Part shown: in pieces, positions 9,544 to 21,328 of the stretch
Layout: each line of letters opens with the position of its first letter
Position numbering within the stretch: position 1 is the stretch's first letter
NCBI GenBank assembly: GCA_038025085.1
Contig: CM076154.1
Location: 18,016,001 to 18,080,000 of the forward strand
Length of the DNA: 64,000 nt
Origin: Tetragonia tetragonoides
Taxonomy: Eukaryota; Streptophyta; Magnoliopsida; Caryophyllales; Aizoaceae
Direction: 5' to 3'
Translations under genes and position numbers: made by a program
Notes under the pieces: model-generated
Databases searched by the model: none
What the model saw: the letters and a program-made list of their open reading frames with translations, nothing else
What the model was told of the DNA's origin: nothing

Positions 9544-10660
9544 ATGGATTTTAATGGAGAGTTGTATGAGATATTTTCATGGCTCGCTGCCAAATCCCTT
9601 CTCAGACTATCAATTGTAGCCAAACCTTTGTTAGATTATCTCCAAATTCCTGATTTCATTGAGAGACATTGCATGAACTCAATGAAGAAGAATGATGTTT
9701 CCTTCTTCATGGAAGAAGATGTCGTTTCTCCAAACAGATATACGGAAGAAGATGTCGTTCCACTGAACTACTCCTATGTAATCCTGTAACAAGGAGATGG
9801 TTGCCCATAGCATTGCCTCCAATGGAGATTTCTGAAAGGTATCATGATCGTAGTGTGAATGTTGTTCTGTTGTGCGGAGGCAGAGGTAATGAAACAAAAA
9901 AATTCCCCTTGGATTTTACGCTTTTGTTATTTGAATATCCACTTCTTGCTACTACGGGTAAGTGGATAGACACAGCCACTGTCCATGCCTTAAATGAAGA
10001 GGGTAATTGGGTAATTAAGGGGCAGGACATTCACTTGGGTTCTAGAAGTTTAAATTTTCATAAACCTGTTTATTGCACTGATGATGTCCTATATCTGATG
10101 TCCGACTGTGGAAACTATTTAATGAACAATCTGACTATTATTGGCCATACATTTTTTGCTACAATGTTTCTATTGGTACTTCATGGATGATGCAAATACC
10201 TGAAGAAGCCCGGGAAAATGGAGGAGTCCATCAAAAGATGGGTATTTTTGGATAGAACTTCATTGGAAGTGGAAACGTTTGTTTTGAGTCTCTATGCCTT
10301 GTGAAATTATCATCATCAACATTTGTCCTTAAGATTTGGGTTCACATTGATGACCAAAATGGTAAGTCCTGGTCGCCCCTGACCAATGTTGATATTGGTC
10401 ACCATTTAGGACCTAACGAACAAATTCCTTTCAACATCAGTTTTATGGTTCTTGGAAAAACTTTGGTCTTTTCAGTCGCTCGCAATGTTTACTCCTACTG
10501 TTTGGAGGGCGATGATGTGGGGAAGGAACAGAGGATATGCGAAATTAATAATTCAGGCGAATACGTACACTTCACACCCTACTCTTGTACTCTTCGCCCT
10601 TGTCGCAAGGACACCACAACAGCAGCACACCAGATGACGACCTTGGACTATCAGTGGTAA
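9544..10660 (+). pseudogene. Large F-box protein gene, copy 2 (deletion, frameshifts, stop)
   Basis: Begins with the same MDFNGELYEIFSWL start and is closely similar to copy 1. Damage: about 130 bp missing near 9748 between the F-box end and the CNPVTRRW segment, so the frame is lost; a one-base indel near 10125; and TAG in place of the Trp codon of IFGWN near 10253. In contrast it keeps both GGGTAATT units and the Trp codon (SWSPLT) that is a stop in copies 1 and 3. The final 119 codons to 10660 are open. At the deletion a 15-base filler repeats the preceding GAAGAAGATGTCGTT. It lies 2574 bp from copy 1, start to start. Pseudogene. Confidence 0.75.
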
Positions 10661-11115
10661 TGAGTTGTATTCCTCCTAGTGATATGAATTGTATTTCTTA
10701 AACTGCAGTTTTAGTTATGTATTTCTTATACTACTGTTTTAGTTCCTATGAATTGTATGCAATCTATTTTAGACTTACTTGAACTTCTCTTTATTATAAA
10801 TGTCCTTTAATACATATTTATGTGTTATCTATTTTCAATTTATAGATAGCATGACATCTATACAAGTTTTGCAACACTAAATATAACTGTTTCGGTAAAA
10901 ACAATGACCGATTCTTATTTTTTGTGACCATTAACCATGCTTAACTACGTATAACGTTTTCCGTAATAGATCATGACCAAATATTTATCTGCATAACACA
11001 TTTTGAAAAACTCACTATCTTCTTATTTTTTGTGACCAATGACCATGTTACATGTTACATTTCCACCTCCAGAATAACGATATTCCAAAAATCATGAAAA
11101 ACAACAATTAGAAGG

Positions 11116-11530
11116 CTAAACTTGATCATCTTCGTTGGACTTTATCTTCCTTGTTGTTCCCCCATCTTGAACCCAATACGGCTTACAATCCACCGGTGTC
11201 TGCCCAACAAAACCCCCACATATGCAGATAAAGAGCATTGTGCTCAATTATGTCTTCAGCCAAAAAGTTATGCCATTTTCTACGACCATAAAACTGCCAA
11301 TTTCCCTTTGATCGTAAAAAGGCATTGCTATCGTGTACGAGAAAGTACCAATGCTTGCAAGTTGATGCATCATTCTTCTTAGTCCCATCGTCCAGTTTTG
11401 GGATTATATGGAACTTCATCACATCATCAATATCTGGAAACCGGTCTGCAAGGGGGATAGATACACAATCCACATCCATCGTAATCCTTTTTGATTGTCT
11501 CTCCATCTGAACGCTAAACATGTTATTCAA
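11116..11530 (-). pseudogene. Small F-box-like gene with one-base frameshift
   Basis: Reads MNNMFSVQMERQSKRITMDV, then an F-box-like DIDDVMKFHIIPKLDD with TCKHWYFLVHD, then RKWHNFLAEDIIEHNALYLH. In this frame it ends early at about 11183. A one-base shift in the GGGGGTTTTG run near 11210 restores the family blocks GFVGQTP and KPYWVQDGG and runs to a stop at 11116. It therefore looks like a recently broken gene. It is the mirror-image neighbour of the large F-box copy 2. The same 3' end is found in the truncated fragment at 8586-8738. Confidence 0.6.
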
Positions 11531-12466
11531 ATTAATGGGCTTGGTTAAAAATCGTCAGTTTGGAGCTGTACTTAACCTCACAAATAACTTACTTGATAAA
11601 CAAAGATAACCAAAGGTAAAACTCAGAAGGAACTTAGATGATACTTCAAAACTGACCTGTTCTACTTGTGAAATCCAAAGGAAGCGTTTGATGGAGATGA
11701 AGCGCAAAGTCTGTTAGGAATTTTATTTTTAAGGAGAGAGACGCGAAGTAGGCAAGTACTTGATTAGAACTGGGAAAGTGGCAAAACTGAAATTAGAATT
11801 GATTGTGATGACGGATACTTTCATTTTATTGACATATTTGTGGTTCAAAATTTTGAAATATTTCATATTTTTCTCCAAAATATATATCGCAAATTTTTTT
11901 GTCGCCAAATATATGTGGTTCAAATATTTCAAATTTTTAAAAGATTTCAAATTTTCCATAACATAGATTTGAAATTACGATTAATATAGTTATTATTGAT
12001 TCGTAATCCAATATTTTTAGTAAAGATTTTCATGTATAATTACAACTGTTTTTGTGTCCCAAATTTCGATGTATTTTTACTTCCAGTATTTTTGAATGCA
12101 AAGTGGGATTATATAAGTTATTCAAACGAATAATCGGCGTCAAAGGAATACTGATAAGTCATAACTAGATATTGTTTAGGTCATAACCAGAGTTTAAGGA
12201 TTATTACATATCATGAATAATTAATACAATAGATGGACCAAAGGAGCAAAGACACTACTCGTCGCGTATGTTGATAAGATGTTATCATACACCTTGCTTG
12301 CACTATGGGGCTCGTTTTGAAGATTTTCGTCGGTGTCCAATCATAATCTTGGGGTTGAGAGTCCAATCTCTCCACCACACTGGAATTTTCAACCTACATA
12401 CATATTAATAGGGTAAGAAAGTGAAATATAAAATATTGTATACAATTAACTTGAAGAATAGTTTTA
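11531..12466. other. Intergenic region left of the MULE transposase
   Basis: AT-rich; short hydrophobic open frames near 11729-11966 on both strands are complementary shadows of an AT-rich stretch. The left end of the MULE should lie in or near this region. I could not find a matching inverted repeat or 9-bp duplication. Confidence 0.5.
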
Positions 12467-15037
12467 TCATTTTACCTTCCAAATGTCTCCTACTTCGTAT
12501 GTATTTGGCATCTTGTCCTTTAGGTAGTCAAATATGGGTGTTGACTTATATGGTTGTTGATCGTTTGATGCATCACCAGCATTTGAGCTGGGATTGCCAT
12601 CTGGCATTTCATTCAAGTCAAAATTGTGCTTGGTTGGCTTTGCTGCAGCAGTATTCTTTCCATGAAGTGGACAATTCTGTTGTGTATGTCCTGGCATATC
12701 ACACTTCGAACAAGTCTTTCGCTTCCCTTTAACTGGCCCTCAACCTGGTAATTTCTCCGGATCACCAATGCCGTATATGATTTTTTTCAGTATCTCACCG
12801 ATTATTTCTTTTCGCCTTCCCTTGTGCCACGTTAATTATTACCTTCGCGTACATGTCTTGTGTATCTCGCCACCACGGTACTGTCTGTGTTGCATCATGG
12901 TTAGCTCTGAACGAAAGTGCGTTAAGATTTGCAAATCTCGCCAACACTGATGCCTCGTCATCGCCCTCAATTGTCCGGTTCACCTCATTCCCTTCCTTGG
13001 CCCCAACAGTCCATCTTCGAAGTATGCAACTCCTAGGAATCTCGGTCATATGTTCATATTTCATGACGACAAACATGTGGCGGCATGGAAAGCCGACCGT
13101 ATCCAGTTTCATGCAACAACAATGCATTACATCTAGGCTCACATGATAAATGGCAATATACCATGTTTCCTTTGACTTTGCACTGTTAAGCCAATATACA
13201 TATAATGGCGCTCCATCAATTTTGGGTTTCCTATTCTTAACCATATACCTATCTTCAAATGTCAAGTCTAGACATACGATATCAAATGCGTTTCGTGTAT
13301 ATAACTTTGCTGCAAAGTTCTTTTAACCTCATATTGGGTTCCTTCGTGACGGGATATGTATGCATGGATACATAATCCTGCTTCCCTTCGGTGAATCGGA
13401 GGCGTTGTAGCACTTGATCATACAAGTCAACAAAAGTGTATAAATAATTTTTTTGGTCCATCATAGTTTTTACTTGTTTATGCATTGCCTCACATCGCTG
13501 AGTGCTTCTCATACCTGCAACAATACAACTTTAGTCACAACTTCAACGCTACTTAGTTATACTTAACTTTGTCATTGTATTTACCTGCGAAAAATTTTCC
13601 ACGTAGATAAGCTTCATCCCATTTGTCCTTGTTGCCATATAGCTCAGTCACCCATTGTTCCTCCTCAACGCCAAAATGTGTTACAAGTTCCTTCCACCCC
13701 AATTCAAAAGACTCCTTATTTCGGTACTTATCAACACATTTCATGAAACCCTGTGCAAATTCAATACCACCGTTTGACTTCACATTCCGCATTAGGTGCC
13801 ACAAACAGAGCCTGTGTTGTGTACGAGGCAATCCATCTCTTATAGCCTTCTCCATTGCCTTATCTCCGTCAGTTATAACTGTCCGTGGCTCTAGTCCGTC
13901 CCCTGCTTTCACCAACTGCTTTAACACCCAGTCAAACGATTCTGAGCTCTCATTAACAACCAGTGCACATCCAAATGGAACAGTCATGAAATGGTGGTTT
14001 ACTCCTACAATCATAACAAAGGGCTTGTTGTATGCGTTGCATTTGTAAGTAGTGTCAAACGCGACAACATGACCGAATGTCTTGTAGTCAATGCGTGAAA
14101 TTCCGTCACACCAAAACAATTTATCAAGCCTATTATGGTTATCAGGAGTATACTCAATGAAGAATGCTGGATCTGATTGTTGCCTACCTTTGAGGTATGC
14201 CATAACAGCTTCACTATCACCATCTACCACTAGTTCCGCCTTAATCTCCTTGACAAATGCATCCAGGTCCTCTTTTAGGTACCCCACACTTCCTGGGTCT
14301 CCCACCCCCCGTACAAGACTTCTCATTATGCTACATGTTGGAACACCTGCTTTGCGTAAGTGCCTGATGGTAATCTTATCTACTTCTGGTATCACCCTGT
14401 GAGACCTATACAATAGAAAATAGAAATGATTAGTAACGATAAAACATTAGATGTTATAACTAATGGTGTTATTAGTCAGAACCTATCATATGGTACGTGT
14501 TGGGGCAGCAGAAGGTCATGATTGTGCTCCTCAGAAAACGCTGCCACGGCCCAGTTTGAGTCTTTAACAACATACTTGAACCGTATGAAAGCTTTGCACC
14601 CACTTCTTGTTAATCGTTTTGGGGTCCTTTGCCTGTTTTTTCTTTTCTAGATGCTTTTTATCTCAGAATCCGTTCCTATTGCACACAATTCTTCTTGATG
14701 TAAAATAATCACCTTTCCTACTCTTACGCGCACTTTTCAACCGAACCCCAAATCCCTTAACCTTCCCGTATATCCTATAGAAATCAATACAAACATCCAT
14801 TGATCCAAAGCAAAGCTGTTTCATTTCTTCTTCTCCAAAATCTGCTAAATTTTTTTCTATTGCATCCCACGTCGCATTGCCAAAATAATTATCAAGTGAC
14901 TTTACAGGAAGATCCTCATCATCAGATATTTCATCATCATCATCATCATCACCTGAATTATCTTCTGAGGAGTTCTCTACATCATCACTTACGTCGATTA
15001 TGTCAGGTTCCGTCCGATTCTCCATGATTAACTGCAT
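12467..15037 (-). pseudogene. FAR1-type MULE transposase (mudrA-like), decayed
   Basis: Order on the minus strand: an acidic N-terminus and FAR1 DNA-binding region (15037-14663, ends with RRIVCNRNGF); a continuation with CKAFIRFKYV and EEHNHD to about 14482; an intron; the MULE transposase core (14413-13553); an intron; then a SWIM zinc finger (MKLDTVGFPCRHMFVV) and a C-terminal CCHC knuckle (CSKCDMPGHTQQNCP). In the core the DDE set is visible: D at residue 120 (AFDTT), D at 182 (ITDGD), E at 237 (FELGW), with CLWH at 203-206. Damage: TGA after GF, a shift in a CCCCAAAA run near 14610, a shift near 13300, another near 12795 and a TGA before the knuckle. It is divergent to the Ulp1-like gene at 16058, about 1 kb away. 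Confidence 0.8.
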
Positions 15038-16057
15038 GACAAACGGTTATGTAAAGTTACTTCGTACTCTTTATGGTTTTAATTTTTAAATAAACATCAA
15101 AGCAAGTTCAAATTATCTTAAAAAATATTGGAATTCAAGCACAAAACAAGTATTATATTTATATTGAATGGAAGCAATTAGTAAACATATTCTGAATCCA
15201 TGCCACACCTGTTACACCGCCAATTTGAACCAGAAAATCCTAACTTGTTTGATTTACATATAAACTCATATTATAAATTTTTAAGCATTGTAAGTGTGAC
15301 TAATGTAGGTCGTGTGACAAAATAAGTATGACTAAATAAGCTTCTGTAGGTCGTAACGGTATCTGATATTATTTTGGGCCCATTTAAGTACTTTATGGGA
15401 TATTATTGGGCCACAACTACCGGGACTTAATACTCAATTTTTTTATTCTTTAATTTTTTTAGAAATCTTAATAACCATTTTGAATTTCAAATACGCTTTA
15501 GAGTTTTACACAATCCCCTCCACCGACCCCAAAAACTCAATAACTCCTCTTCCTAAAATCTCCAACCATAACACCTCACTGTTAAAGTTTCTTTGTTCAA
15601 AATCGTCTGGGTTTGAAGCTCTTCCATTATTTCTCCAACCCAATCTTTGTTATTGTAAGCAATCTATATTTCTCCATCTTTCTCTTTTTCTCTATCTCTC
15701 TGTCTCTCTGTTTCTATCGTTTAATTTATCATATGATTATGGGTTGCATGTACAATTTTTTGTTATTACTTGCAAAATTGAGGGTTTTTGTTATATTGCA
15801 TGAATAAAATACTGGTGGATTTTAGATATGTTGTTGGATTTTGATTATTTTGTTTAGCCGTAATGTGTAAACCTTTTCTCCGAACATACAATTTTGCAAA
15901 AAAACTATGAAAATCAGATGTTTTATGTCGTCTTGCAAATTTGAAATTAGGTTTACATAATTTCAAGTGAATACAGATAGGGAGTACTTAAATTTATGTT
16001 TGGGTATAAGCATACCATTTACGATATAAAATTTCAATGTGCAGAACTCAGTCCATC
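15038..16057. promoter_or_regulatory. Shared divergent promoter region of transposase and Ulp1-like gene
   Basis: About 1 kb separates the two divergent reading frames. The plus-strand side has a pyrimidine-rich leader (15510-15720, TCTCTCTGTCTCTCTG). No long open frame is convincing. Motifs such as GTAGGTCGTGTGAC and GTAGGTCGTAACGG near 15306-15360 repeat loosely. A bidirectional promoter is inferred from the layout only. Confidence 0.4.
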
Positions 16058-17679
16058 ATGTCAACCAAGAGAAAATCTCATACTGGGTATGTTTTGTTCA
16101 TCATGGATTTATGATTTTGCAAATCGAGAAAATGAGCTTGTATGCAAAATCAACAATTAAATTGACATTGAGACTACTTGTTTTAATTTTTCAGGGTGAA
16201 AGATCAAGATGGGGGTAAAAAATCTAAACTTTCTATTGGGACACCAAATAGGGACGATTGGGTAGCACCTATAGATATGAAAAGCGTTTTACAGGTGCTA
16301 AAACACTTTTCTATGTCAGAAGAAAAGAAGGCCGTTTTAGATGAGTTTGGATTTCAATGTTTGTGGAATTATAAATTCAAGAGTATAAGGCGATGTATGT
16401 GTTCGTGGATCATAAACAATTTTGATGTATCAACATATACCCCTAACTGTTGATGGTAAATATACCATTTTATCCGCAAAGCATGTTGAATATATGCTGG
16501 GGTTTAAGAATACAGGGATGGATGTGAAGGAGATTGAGGAGGATTTGGTAGATGATTACTCTGTCTATTTGGATATGACTACTCGTCAAATGGTAAAGTC
16601 GCTTAGAAGTCTGCCTGCAAAAGACGAGAAATTCTCGAAAATATTAATAATGTTTTTGATGACGGCTTTATTTTCCCCAACTGTGAATGAAAAATCGAAG
16701 AAAAAGTGGCTCCATCTGCTTCAGGATGCAAGTCGCATCCATCGACTCAACTGGGCGAAGTTCATTTATGATAGTGTTGTAGCTGCAGTCAAACACTACA
16801 AAGACAATCAGACATTATGCATCGAGAGTTGCGTTCTATTTTTCATGGTAATCAACATAACTGTTCATATTTGTTAGTTGAATCCATAAACATACTAATA
16901 CCTTCTGCTTTACAGATGTTGTTCTGTGAGTATTCAAATGAACGCCCATTGGATGATGCTTGGAAGAATGAATCCCCTAGGGTAGGTCACTGGGATGATA
17001 CAAAGATAAGGGCTTTGAACACGTTTATTGTCAACGAAACAGGAGGCTATGATGTTCCAAAGGTCAGTTACAGAAGTGTTGTTTTTGTCTTCGTATATTT
17101 AATCATTGATCATGTAATATACAATGTTTGGGCATGATATGTAGAATGTTTGGTCAGTTTTAGTTGAGATGAATATTCATGATTTCGCAATTTCAATACT
17201 GTATTGTTTTCCTAAAAGGTGATTCTATTTGGTTATGATTGTAATATGGTTTAGTCAGGTGTGATCTATAATGTTATCGTTAACGTATACCACAGCACTG
17301 TACCTAAACGATTTTGTTCTCTAACAGTTGATGGACAGATTAGAGAGTGTAACAAAAGACATCCTTGGCATACTTTCAGAGGATAAAACAAGCCGAATAT
17401 CATCATTGGAAACTAAATTTACAATGATGCATGATGAACTAATTGTCATTAAAAAGGATCTGAATGTTGATAATCAGAAGGTTTTAAAAGTAATTGGAGA
17501 TTTGAAGATACAAGTGGCTGAATTGATAAAGGTGGTGTCCAAACTGTCACCAGGTATCAATGTTTTCACTGCTTATATTTGTATATATTAAGGATTATTT
17601 TGATGATGGCGTCAATTGAATGTTCCAAAATTATTGATCCTTATACAGCAAAGAAGGAGTTATTGGAGCAAGAAATTGA

Positions 17680-17800
17680 GGAGCTGGATGAAGAAAGCGA
17701 GGAAGATGAAGAAGAAGCAGAAGATGAAGAAGAAGCAGATGATGAAGAAGAAGCAGAAGATGAAGAGATTGATGATGAGGATCCATCTGAGCATCATGAT
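17680..17800 (+). repeat. Acidic GAA/GAT simple repeat in the Ulp1-like gene
   Basis: Repeats of GAAGATGAAGAAGAAGCA encode a Glu/Asp-rich tract. The complementary strand therefore shows long Phe/Leu/Ile-rich open frames that are not genes. Confidence 0.85.
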
Positions 17801-18029
17801 AATATGAATTACAGAATTGTTCAGAGAAAGAGGGGTAGCAGGCAAATAATGAAGGGTAGGGGAAGGATTAGGGGTGTTGCAGAATGTATTTCCAAGGACA
17901 CTGTTGTCAAAGATATTCATGACACTGTTGTCAATGATATTGATGACATTGGTGTCAATGATCCCTATGACATTAATATTAATTATGATAATCTGAAAGG
18001 TGTTGTGGAGAAAGTTGTTAATAACCTTG

Positions 18030-18730
18030 ACAAAGAGGAGAAAGAGAATAAGGAGAAGAAGGAAAAAGAGGACAAGGAGGCCAAGGAACAAGAGAAGAGG
18101 GAGGCAAAGGAGAAGAAGGAAAGAGAGGACAGGGAGGCCAAGGAGAAGAATGACAAGGAACTGAAGGAGAGAAAGGAGAGGGAGTTGAAGGAGAAGAATG
18201 ACAAAGAACAGAAGGAGAGAAAGGAGAGGGAGTTGAATTCAAGGAGAGGGAGTTGAAGGAGAAGAAGGACAAAGAATTGAAGGAGAGAAAGGAGAGGGAG
18301 TTGAAGGAAAAGAAGGAGAGAAAGGAGAGGGAGTTGAAGGAGAAGAAGGAAACAGATGAGAAGGAGTTCAATGAAAAGAAGGAGAGGGAGTTAAAGGAGA
18401 AGAAGGAGAGGGATCTGAAGGAGAAGAAGGATAAAGAATTGAAGGACAAGAAGGATAAAGAGTTGAAAGCTCAGAAGGAGAAGAAGGATAAAGATTTGAA
18501 AGCTCAGAAGGACAGAGAGTTGAAGGAAAAGAAGGAGAAAGAGTTGAAGGAGAAAGAGTTGAAGGAGAATAAGGAAAAAGAATTGAAGGACAAGAAGGAA
18601 AAAGAATTGAAGGACAAGAAGGATATGGACCTGAAGGAGAAGAGCGAGAAAGAGATGAAGGAGAAGAAGGAAAGGGAGCTGAAAGAGAAACAGGAGAGGG
18701 AGCTCAAAGAGAAGGAGGAGAAGGAAAATG
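18030..18730 (+). repeat. Lys/Glu-coding minisatellite
   Basis: About 700 bp of imperfect units built on AAGGAGAAGAAGGAxAAAGAxTTG, with unit lengths in multiples of 9. They encode KEKKDKELKE-type charged helix repeats. Repetition explains the frameshift near 18236, where AAGGAGAGGGAGTTGAA is duplicated around a GAATTC. The protein segment would be a long charged coiled-coil-like linker. Confidence 0.85.
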
Positions 18731-20542
18731 AGGAGGATAAGGATAGTGAAGATAAAGAAGAGGACAACGACAATGATGATGGCAACAATGATGAGGAAAA
18801 GGATGATGATGGGAAACATGAGGAGGATATGGATAAGGATGATGATACTGATGATGTCAAACATCAGGTCACAGATGAGGAGACAAATGATGAGGAAAAG
18901 GATAAGGATGTGAATGATGAAGACACAAATCAGGATAAAAATGTTGAGAGAATGGATGTTGATAACACTGAAGACACAGATATGGGGGGCAACAAGAAAG
19001 ATGATAACATAAAGAAGGAACATGTTGCGGTGGAAGAAAAAAGGAAGAGAGGTAGGCCAAGGAAAACTTCAGATAGTCAGAATGTATCGTCATCTTCTGT
19101 AATGAGTGTTGAGGTATTTCCCTTATGAACGATACCAGTTAGCTATAATGTTGCTGTTTGATTCCTTTATGCTAATTAGGATTTTTGCAGGAACACGATG
19201 TTATCAGTAAGCCTTCTAAATTACAGTATCGAACTACCATTTCAAAGATAAAACACTTGATGAAGGATGTGGCAGAAGATGAAAAGCAAAATAATTCAAA
19301 ATGTGTTTGATGAAAAGAAACCAATGAGGTATTTGTTTTCACAGATTAATGTTTAATTGTAACCAAACTATCATACAATCATAATGTGAAACATTTTTCC
19401 TGTAGCGATATACTGCTAAGTCTCAAGGATATTTCTGTATCGAGGAGTGAATTGAGAAGTTTATACCCTGAGAAAGATGTAGACGGTTTTGTAAGTGTAA
19501 TGTCTACTTATCATCATTATATAGTGTTTGTTGGGTAGTTGAGATGTGCTAACTAAATTCTATGTGATATATTTCAGATTATTAACTACGTAGGCATTGA
19601 TAAGGCCCTATCAGACCCAGGTATTATGTTTGTTCCATCTTTACAAGTGAGTACTGTTTAAGTGAAATTAAATAACATATATTGCATAATTTATTACGAA
19701 AATCTTTATTCAATCTATTGTTTGCAGATTAAAACTAAGACTGTAGCTGGAAACATAGATGATGTAGTTTCATATGATGTGGTTCGCCAGCCATCAATCC
19801 AAAGGGGGTTAAGACGGTAATAATAATTGGCTGGAAACTATCTTTTGGATGTGTAGAGATTCCATACATTAATCTTTTGCATTTCAGATTTACATACCGA
19901 TGCATTTGGAGAAACCACACAACCATTGGTTCTTATGCGTGGTCAACTTTACTCAAAGCAAAGTTTACATTCTTGACTGTTTGGCAAAGCACGGCAATGT
20001 GAAGACCAGTCGTTTACAGGATTGCATTCAAGTGGTAAATAATATTATTTTCATCTGATAAAAAACTTGTTTAAAGTGACTATGTCACATAATATCTTGT
20101 TATGGACCAGGTCAAACTAGTGTGGGATATGGTGGAGCCAATTGGAAAAGGTTATCAATGGATGCAAATGATGACAAAGTTCAGCACTGAATGGTTAGAA
20201 GTGCCACAACAAGAAAATGGGTAATTTTGCATATATTTATTGCCTAACAGTAAAAATATGTTTTTCTCCTTGGGTAAAATTACATCCCAATTGTTCAAAT
20301 ATTTTAATTTACAGATACGATTACGGTGTATTTGTTCTAAATTGGATTGAAGCTGATCGTCAAGGGTTATGGACAAACAAGAAGTACTACCATGTAAAAA
20401 ACATCTTTGTTATTCCTGTTTCCAGGATTTGGACAAGTATCGTTTGGATCTGTTGTGTCGACTAATTAAAGGGGAACGTAACATGTGCAAAGGGAATACG
20501 GTGGATAAGGCCAAGGGCAACGACAAGGAATCGTCGAAATGA

Positions 20543-21328
20543 GGGACAAATGCAATGGAATTGACTACAAAAATAGTTACTATTATTGTAATATTAGGTG
20601 TTGTTAAAACAATAGTAAGTTAGAATGTATAAAATGTAGACTATTATCTATTGTATTATTATTGCACCAAGTTTATGTACTAATATGTGGCTATCATTTC
20701 CCTTAGTTGTCAATGCGTGAAAATGTGTAATACCTTTTGGCTCTTCATGTATGGACCATGTTGTAGTAATATTGGGTACGGTGCAATAATTGTTTGGTTA
20801 GTACTATTGATAACTACTATATTATCTGTTTTGTAGTAATTTCAAAATGTTTACACTCTTGGCTATTGCAATAATAATTTCAGTTTGTTTTGTCACTTAA
20901 AAACTTTCACGGTAATACATATTTTCAAATGCTCCATGTTCAACTCAATTCATTAATCTTTATGTTCAACTCAAAGAAGTTTCAACTCAATTCATTTTAC
21001 TTGTATTATATTTAAGTCAACTCTCCTCTTGTAGGATGACCATTACCTTCAGCAATTTTTCGTAGTTGCACTACAAGAGGGCAGTTGACTAATGCAATCA
21101 AATTGAAGGACAAGGCAATAATTAAAGTCACAGCGCAATTTAAATAGACTAAATAAAACATGGTTACAACTAGTACTCATTTTAGTCGTAACTGAATAAG
21201 GTAACACCATTCATATTGAAAACAAAAAACAATACTAAATTCCTATAAGTAAAGCACTCATATTCATATAATTTGGAAGTTAAGTAGTTAATTTATAACA
21301 AAATATATCTCTTCAATTGAAGGCATTA
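20543..21328. other. Right flank of the MULE
   Basis: No gene seen. AT-rich, holding the expected right end of the element. No terminal inverted repeat matching the left flank was found by eye. ULP-carrying MULEs are known to include families without long terminal repeats. Confidence 0.45.

Larger units (their letters stand above)
6216..11140 (+). repeat. Tandem duplication of the small/large F-box block
   Basis: Block A (about 6216-8585) and block B (about 8745-11140) align through the small-gene 3' part, the spacer, the large gene and the downstream flank. The flank in both holds CTCCAGAATAACGATATTCC and AGAAGGCTAAACTTGATCATC. Block B ends in an almost full-length reverse-oriented small gene (11116-11530). 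Block A ends in a truncated copy of that gene fused to the start of block B. Confidence 0.75.
16058..20542 (+). pseudogene. Ulp1-like (C48) protease gene of a MULE, catalytic Cys lost
   Basis: Multi-exon gene starting MSTKRKSHTG at 16058. Exons by splice sites: 16058-16086, 16195-16847, 16916-17062, 17328-17553, 17649-19113, then several short ones to the stop at 20540-20542. An N-terminal conserved part (DWVAPID, then LTVDGKYTILS) is interrupted by a one-base shift in a CCCC run near 16440. Next come acidic stretches, a long Lys/Glu repeat with another shift near 18236, and an AT-hook (KRGRPRKTS). The C-terminal protease region has IYIPMHL, NHWFLCVVNF (catalytic His) and VYILDC (Asp). The catalytic Cys motif DCG reads YDYGVFVLNW, so Cys is Tyr. 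Ulp1 proteases cleave SUMO; this copy should not. Confidence 0.75.

Noticed and set aside
13623..14402. Plus-strand frames opposite the MULE transposase
   Set aside because: Antisense shadows of the well-supported transposase core.
18391..19023. Long minus-strand frames rich in Leu, Ile, Phe and Ser opposite the Ulp1-like gene (also 17660-18204 and 18504-18860)
   Set aside because: They are the complement of GAA/AAG-rich coding repeats; low complexity, no start context or domain.
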